From positions 2,218-12,945 of the forward strand of contig CAKKRN010000227.1 of the NCBI GenBank assembly GCA_919902745.1: a stretch of 10,728 bases of DNA, read 5' to 3'. How positions within the stretch are numbered: the first letter of the stretch is position 1; every line of letters begins with the position of its first letter. The notes beneath the pieces were generated by a model. It was not told where the DNA came from. It did no database searches and saw only the letters and a list, made by a program, of their open reading frames with translations. This stretch comes from Syntrophaceae bacterium (lineage in GTDB: Bacteria; Desulfobacterota; Syntrophia; Syntrophales; UBA5619). Below, one piece after another: positions 7,574 to 10,728 of the stretch. The position numbers and the translations under genes were made by a program.

Positions 7574-7746
7574 ACGAGCGGCAGACCGATCCTCTCCGCG
7601 GTCATACGCGCCTTCGCGGCGCTGAAAAAGGGGGTCTCAAAGGTGATCCCCAAAACTTCAATCCCCTGTTCCGCGATCACCTTGAAGGCCAGGATGCTGT
7701 CCAGACCTCCAGAAAAAAGCTCTATTCCTTTTACTTTCGACGGCAT
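7570..7746 (-). pseudogene. 3'-truncated PP-loop ATPase (tRNA thiolation-like), N-terminal 58 residues only
   Basis: The ATG at 7746 lies ten bases after the LysM gene's stop and follows AAGGA. The product starts MPSKVKGIE and carries the PP-loop signature LFSGGLDSILAF at residues 10-21 (SGGLDS at 12-17), then VLGITFETPFF and KARMTAERIGLPLV, where it stops. Proteins with this N-terminus (MnmA/ThiI-like AMP-forming sulfurtransferases) are usually about 300 residues or more and go on to catalytic cysteines and substrate-binding parts; none of that is here. The reading frame ends at TAA 7570-7572, overlapping the TAG of the convergent DUF4301 gene. The other two frames beyond the stop show no obvious continuation, so a simple frameshift does not explain it. 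Loss of the 3' part by deletion or insertion is the best reading. It cannot thiolate tRNA alone; whether the fragment is still translated is unknown. Confidence 0.75.
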
Positions 7747-7756
7747 AAATCCTTTT

Positions 7757-9514
7757 TCAGTATCGGACGACACGTCCTTCCCGGCGGCCGTTGAAAAAAG
7801 GAAGGCCTGCGGGAGGCACATCGAAATCGATCAGGTATATCGGTTCCCCTTCGTTCATCACCCGAAGGGTGGAAAAAGAGCCCGTAAGCCGCGGGCGTTT
7901 GCCCTCTTCGGGAATCCGAAAGGAGAAATAACCGAAGGAGACGGGGATCCCCAGCCCCTGAAGCACGCCTTCGATGAGAGACCTGCCCTGATCCTTTTCT
8001 CCGATCGGGATCACCTCCGTACCCGCCTCCCGGAGAACCTGGACGAACTGTTCAGGCAGCCTCTTCGTTTGCAGGATGAACCGCTTCTCTCCCTTCCGGA
8101 TCAAGAGATCGGCCATGACGGAGAGGTTGAATCCGTTGCGGGCCTGGTCGAAGACGACGACCTCAGCGTTCCGGATCGGCGTCACACCGAGGGTTGAGAG
8201 AAGCTTTTCCGCGAGGTCGATGCCCTTCAGGGCTCGAAAATCCGCAATGGCTGGTGGCAGTGCTGATGGTGTTTCCAGGGAAGAGACCGCGCGGTCTTCT
8301 GCGATCTCCGTCACGGCGATACCGCTTTTCTCGAGGAAGGCCCTTGCCTCTGCGGGGAGGGGCCGTTCGCCGCGATCGAGCAGGAAGAGCCCCTGACGAT
8401 AGGTTGCGCCGCCTGCCGTCTCTTTGCCGATGATGAGCCAGTCGGGGAAGACGAGGATTTGCGGCTTCACCGTCAACTCCAGGGGTTTGTCGGTCCGAAC
8501 CATCCTGTAATTTTGGGAATGGCGGATAATGCCCAGTAAGCCCCCGAGTCCATCGCGAAACTCTTCCGCCGTCAGAAAGGCATAGTTTTTCCAGGATTGG
8601 CGGATCAGTTTTTTCAGATTCTCCGACAGACGATCTCCGTAATCCAGAAGAACCGTTGTTCCATCATCCAGTTCCACGACCGGGATCTGGGAGCAGTTGA
8701 TGGTGACCTGTGTGGTCTCCTGCAGCGGGATGAAGTAACTTCCCGTAGCGGTGACCATTCCCCGCATCCGGCCGATGACCGGCCGGATGATTCCGAAAAG
8801 GGAGTCCGCAATTGCCGCCGTTTCCGCGTTGGACTCTTTCGTAGGAGGGGCGGTGGTCTTCAAGGGTTCCGCCGGCGCGACGGCCGAACGAGCGGGCGCC
8901 GGGGGCAGGCGGAGGGTCTGGCCGGCCGGAAGCCGGTTTAGATCCGGGATCTCCGGATTCAGCTTGCGAATGAGACGATAGGCCGGGAGGGCTTCCGCGG
9001 GGTTTACGTTCATTTCGGACAGAATGATCCGGCTGATGGAGTCCCCCTCCAGGATCCGGTAAATAACCAGCGGGGAGGAGTTTTCCCTGCCGATGTCGGA
9101 GATCGATTCGGAAGGTTCTGAACTGCCCGGGACCGGAAGAACGATCCTCTGGCCGGGGCGTATCCGGTTCAGATTCCTAATTCCGGGGTTCAACCGGCGA
9201 ATCAGGGCGTAAGAAACCGGTTCTTCCCCGAAATGGCTCTGGAGGATTCTGTGGATCCATTCCCCTTTCTTCACCACATGGACCTGGCTGTTGCCGCCGC
9301 CCGCTGTCTTTTGAAGAACGAGGCGGGCGCTGTCCTCACGGGCCGAAAGGGGGGTATGGAGAAGGGGCAGGAATATCATGGCCACAAGGATTACGGCCCT
9401 TCGAAGCAGCGTTCGTGCAGACGTTCTCCAAAATCGGCGCCCGCCATTTTGACACCGCCCTTCTGTTCCGCCGTGCTTGGGCGCGTTTCCCGATTGCGAT
9501 AAAATTCTGGTCAT
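7757..9514 (-). CDS. Membrane-anchored or exported protein with two LysM domains and an uncharacterised C-terminal region
   Basis: At 585 residues, it has a basic N-terminal extension (1-39), then a hydrophobic segment at 40-58 ending PLSA, which could be a signal peptide or an anchor. Two LysM-type repeats follow at about 78-127 and 150-204. They share the pattern LIR-LNP-I-LNR-GQ-LP and so arose by duplication; LysM domains bind peptidoglycan, which places the rest in the periplasm. A Pro/Ala/Thr-rich linker (about 204-230) leads to a long alpha/beta region that I do not recognise. It contains two related segments, 376-404 and 478-504. ATG at 9514 was chosen as the first start after the acyl-CoA dehydrogenase stop (11 bases away). 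Its Shine-Dalgarno (GGAG) is only two bases from the ATG, so the start is not certain. The PP-loop remnant follows ten bases after the stop, so all three minus-strand genes look like one operon. Confidence 0.8.
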   Translation of the reverse strand: MTRILSQSGNAPKHGGTEGRCQNGGRRFWRTSARTLLRRAVILVAMIFLPLLHTPLSAREDSARLVLQKTAGGGNSQVHVVKKGEWIHRILQSHFGEEPVSYALIRRLNPGIRNLNRIRPGQRIVLPVPGSSEPSESISDIGRENSSPLVIYRILEGDSISRIILSEMNVNPAEALPAYRLIRKLNPEIPDLNRLPAGQTLRLPPAPARSAVAPAEPLKTTAPPTKESNAETAAIADSLFGIIRPVIGRMRGMVTATGSYFIPLQETTQVTINCSQIPVVELDDGTTVLLDYGDRLSENLKKLIRQSWKNYAFLTAEEFRDGLGGLLGIIRHSQNYRMVRTDKPLELTVKPQILVFPDWLIIGKETAGGATYRQGLFLLDRGERPLPAEARAFLEKSGIAVTEIAEDRAVSSLETPSALPPAIADFRALKGIDLAEKLLSTLGVTPIRNAEVVVFDQARNGFNLSVMADLLIRKGEKRFILQTKRLPEQFVQVLREAGTEVIPIGEKDQGRSLIEGVLQGLGIPVSFGYFSFRIPEEGKRPRLTGSFSTLRVMNEGEPIYLIDFDVPPAGLPFFNGRREGRVVRY

Positions 9515-9525
9515 TTCTCCATCCG

Positions 9526-10716
9526 TTACCGGGCGCTCTGGAAGTTGTCCCGGAGAAGCTCCCGGGCAATGATCATCCGGCGCACCTCCGCGGTTCCGGC
9601 GCCGATATCCCAGAGTTTCTGATCGAGATAGTGCCGGGAGACCGCGTATTCCTGGCAGTAGCCATAGCCTCCGTGGATCTGGATGGCGTCCGCGGCCACC
9701 TTCGTGCCCATCTCTCCGCAGAAGAGGAGGGCGGCGGCCGCCTTGCGGTCCAGGTCGGTTCCCTTCCCCCCGACCTTTTTCTCCAGGGAGTCGCAGTAGG
9801 CGGCGGCGCTGTAGGCCATCCATCTGGAGGCCATGTAGCTTGTGTACATGTCGGCCAGCTTCCCCTGGATGAACTGGAACGAAGAGATCGGCTTTCCGAA
9901 TTGGATTCTTTCCCTGGCGTACCGCAGGCTCAGCTCGAGGCAGGCCCGCTGCGAGCCCAGAGAGCAGCCGCTCAGGGTGATCCGCTCCGTGCAGAGACCG
10001 TTGGTGAGAATTGCCCCGCCGCGATTCAACCCGCCAATCAGGTTTCCTTCGGGAATTTCCATGTCATCGAAGGTGATCAGCGCCGTGGGGGAGCTCCGCA
10101 TGCCCCACTTTTTGATTTTTTCGCGGTAAAGCCCCTTTACCCCGTTCGTCAGAAAATAAAAAGCGGAGATTCCGTGCGCTCCGCGGGCGGGGTCGGTCTT
10201 CGCATAGAAGAGCATGACATCGGCGACGTTGCCGTTGGTGATGAATGCCTTGCTCCCGTTCACGACATAGCGGTCATTCACCTTCACGGCCCGGGTGGTC
10301 ATCCCCATCGCATCGGAGCCGGCGTTGGGTTCGGTGATTCCCAGGCAGCCGACGTACTCGCCGCTGCAAGCCCGGGGGAGAATTTCCATCTTCTGCTCTT
10401 CGGTCGCGTTTCGTCGGAAGTTGTCGAAGCAGAGGGTTTGGCTGGCCCCCACGGTCATGGCCAGGGCGTTGCTCACCCGGGCGATGGTTTCGTAGATGAG
10501 CAGGGTCTCCACGTAGCCGAGGCCCGCACCGCCGTATTTTTCTTCAAAGACGATGCCGTTGACGCCGATCTTGCCCAGTTCCCGGAACAGGTCCGGAGGC
10601 ATCCGGTCCTGCTCGTAGAGTTCCTCCATCTGCGGTTCCAGCCAGCTGGATGCCCAGCGCCAGACGATCTCCTCGATCATCTTCTGCTCCGGTGTGAATT
10701 CGAAATCAAGCGACAT
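9526..10716 (-). CDS. Acyl-CoA dehydrogenase, isovaleryl-CoA dehydrogenase type
   Basis: The 396-residue flavoprotein should oxidise an acyl-CoA at the alpha-beta bond, passing electrons to electron-transfer flavoprotein. FAD-binding and family motifs are present: GITEPNAGSD at 126-135, NGSKAFITNG at 153-162, RIQFGKPISSFQFIQGKLADMYT from about 270, and IHGGYGY near residue 350. The C-terminal position that holds the catalytic Glu in most family members (YEGT) is here GAGT, with Ala373. A Glu lies instead at 244 in CTERITLSG, matching the catalytic Glu of isovaleryl-CoA dehydrogenase (human mature Glu254). This points to a branched-chain or similar acyl-CoA substrate, as in leucine breakdown, but no neighbouring leucine-pathway gene is in view. 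The ATG follows GGGAGGGG at 10719-10726. It is the first gene seen in a minus-strand operon; anything upstream is outside the window. Confidence 0.93.
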   Translation of the reverse strand: MSLDFEFTPEQKMIEEIVWRWASSWLEPQMEELYEQDRMPPDLFRELGKIGVNGIVFEEKYGGAGLGYVETLLIYETIARVSNALAMTVGASQTLCFDNFRRNATEEQKMEILPRACSGEYVGCLGITEPNAGSDAMGMTTRAVKVNDRYVVNGSKAFITNGNVADVMLFYAKTDPARGAHGISAFYFLTNGVKGLYREKIKKWGMRSSPTALITFDDMEIPEGNLIGGLNRGGAILTNGLCTERITLSGCSLGSQRACLELSLRYARERIQFGKPISSFQFIQGKLADMYTSYMASRWMAYSAAAYCDSLEKKVGGKGTDLDRKAAAALLFCGEMGTKVAADAIQIHGGYGYCQEYAVSRHYLDQKLWDIGAGTAEVRRMIIARELLRDNFQSAR

Positions 10717-10728
10717 AACCCCTCCCTC

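Noticed and set aside
7747..7821. Upstream extension of the PP-loop remnant to 7821
   Set aside because: It would overlap the LysM gene's end; the ATG at 7746 follows AAGGA and precedes the PP-loop by the usual short distance.
8765..8789. Perfect 10-base inverted repeat with a five-base loop (CATCCGGCCG / CGGCCGGATG)
   Set aside because: It sits inside the LysM coding sequence in GC-rich codons, with no T-run or gene boundary; likely chance, though it could act as an mRNA hairpin.
9515..9823. Upstream extension of the LysM protein frame to 9823
   Set aside because: It overlaps the acyl-CoA dehydrogenase C-terminus in another frame and translates to Arg/Gly/Pro-rich shadow sequence. The ATG at 9514, just after the upstream stop, fits an operon better.

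Overview
The window is a GC-rich, densely coded piece of a Gram-negative chromosome. An outer-membrane TolC-type protein, an RND efflux pump and a LysM protein imply an outer membrane and peptidoglycan. The particular mix (RND pump with a small PII-like partner, DUF4301, isovaleryl-type acyl-CoA dehydrogenase, LysM protein next to a PP-loop thiolase-like gene) reminds me of Desulfobacterota (Syntrophales-like deltaproteobacteria). That assignment is an inference from gene content, not a measured placement.

Left two thirds (12-7573, plus strand): a tripartite efflux operon. It encodes a TolC-family outer-membrane channel (12-1325), a membrane-fusion adaptor (1356-2486) and a 1038-residue RND permease (2473-5589) that overlaps the adaptor gene by 14 bases. 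A roughly 105-base gap follows, holding an imperfect direct repeat and a hairpin. After it come a 97-residue PII-like transporter-associated protein of the PG0541 type (5695-5988) and a DUF4301 protein (6002-7573). The three pump proteins form a proton-driven export channel across both membranes. The PII-like protein is the natural candidate for a regulator or sensor of the pump. DUF4301 has sequence signatures resembling nucleotide-sugar pyrophosphorylases, but its function is unknown.

Right third (7570-10716, minus strand): a second operon transcribed toward the first. It encodes an acyl-CoA dehydrogenase of the isovaleryl-CoA dehydrogenase type (10716-9526) and a secreted or membrane-anchored protein with two LysM domains and a large uncharacterised C-terminal region (9514-7757). 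Its last member is only the first 58 residues of a PP-loop ATPase (7746-7570), whose stop codon lies on top of the DUF4301 stop codon. I read this last gene as a 3'-truncated remnant and the convergent junction as a rearrangement scar.

No RNA gene, insertion sequence, CRISPR array or phage gene was seen. Most of the window is ordinary. The points most worth checking are the truncated PP-loop gene at the convergent junction, two nine-G homopolymers inside the DUF4301 gene, the sugar-nucleotidyltransferase-like motifs of DUF4301, the PII-like pump partner, and the duplicated unit in the LysM protein's C-terminal region.
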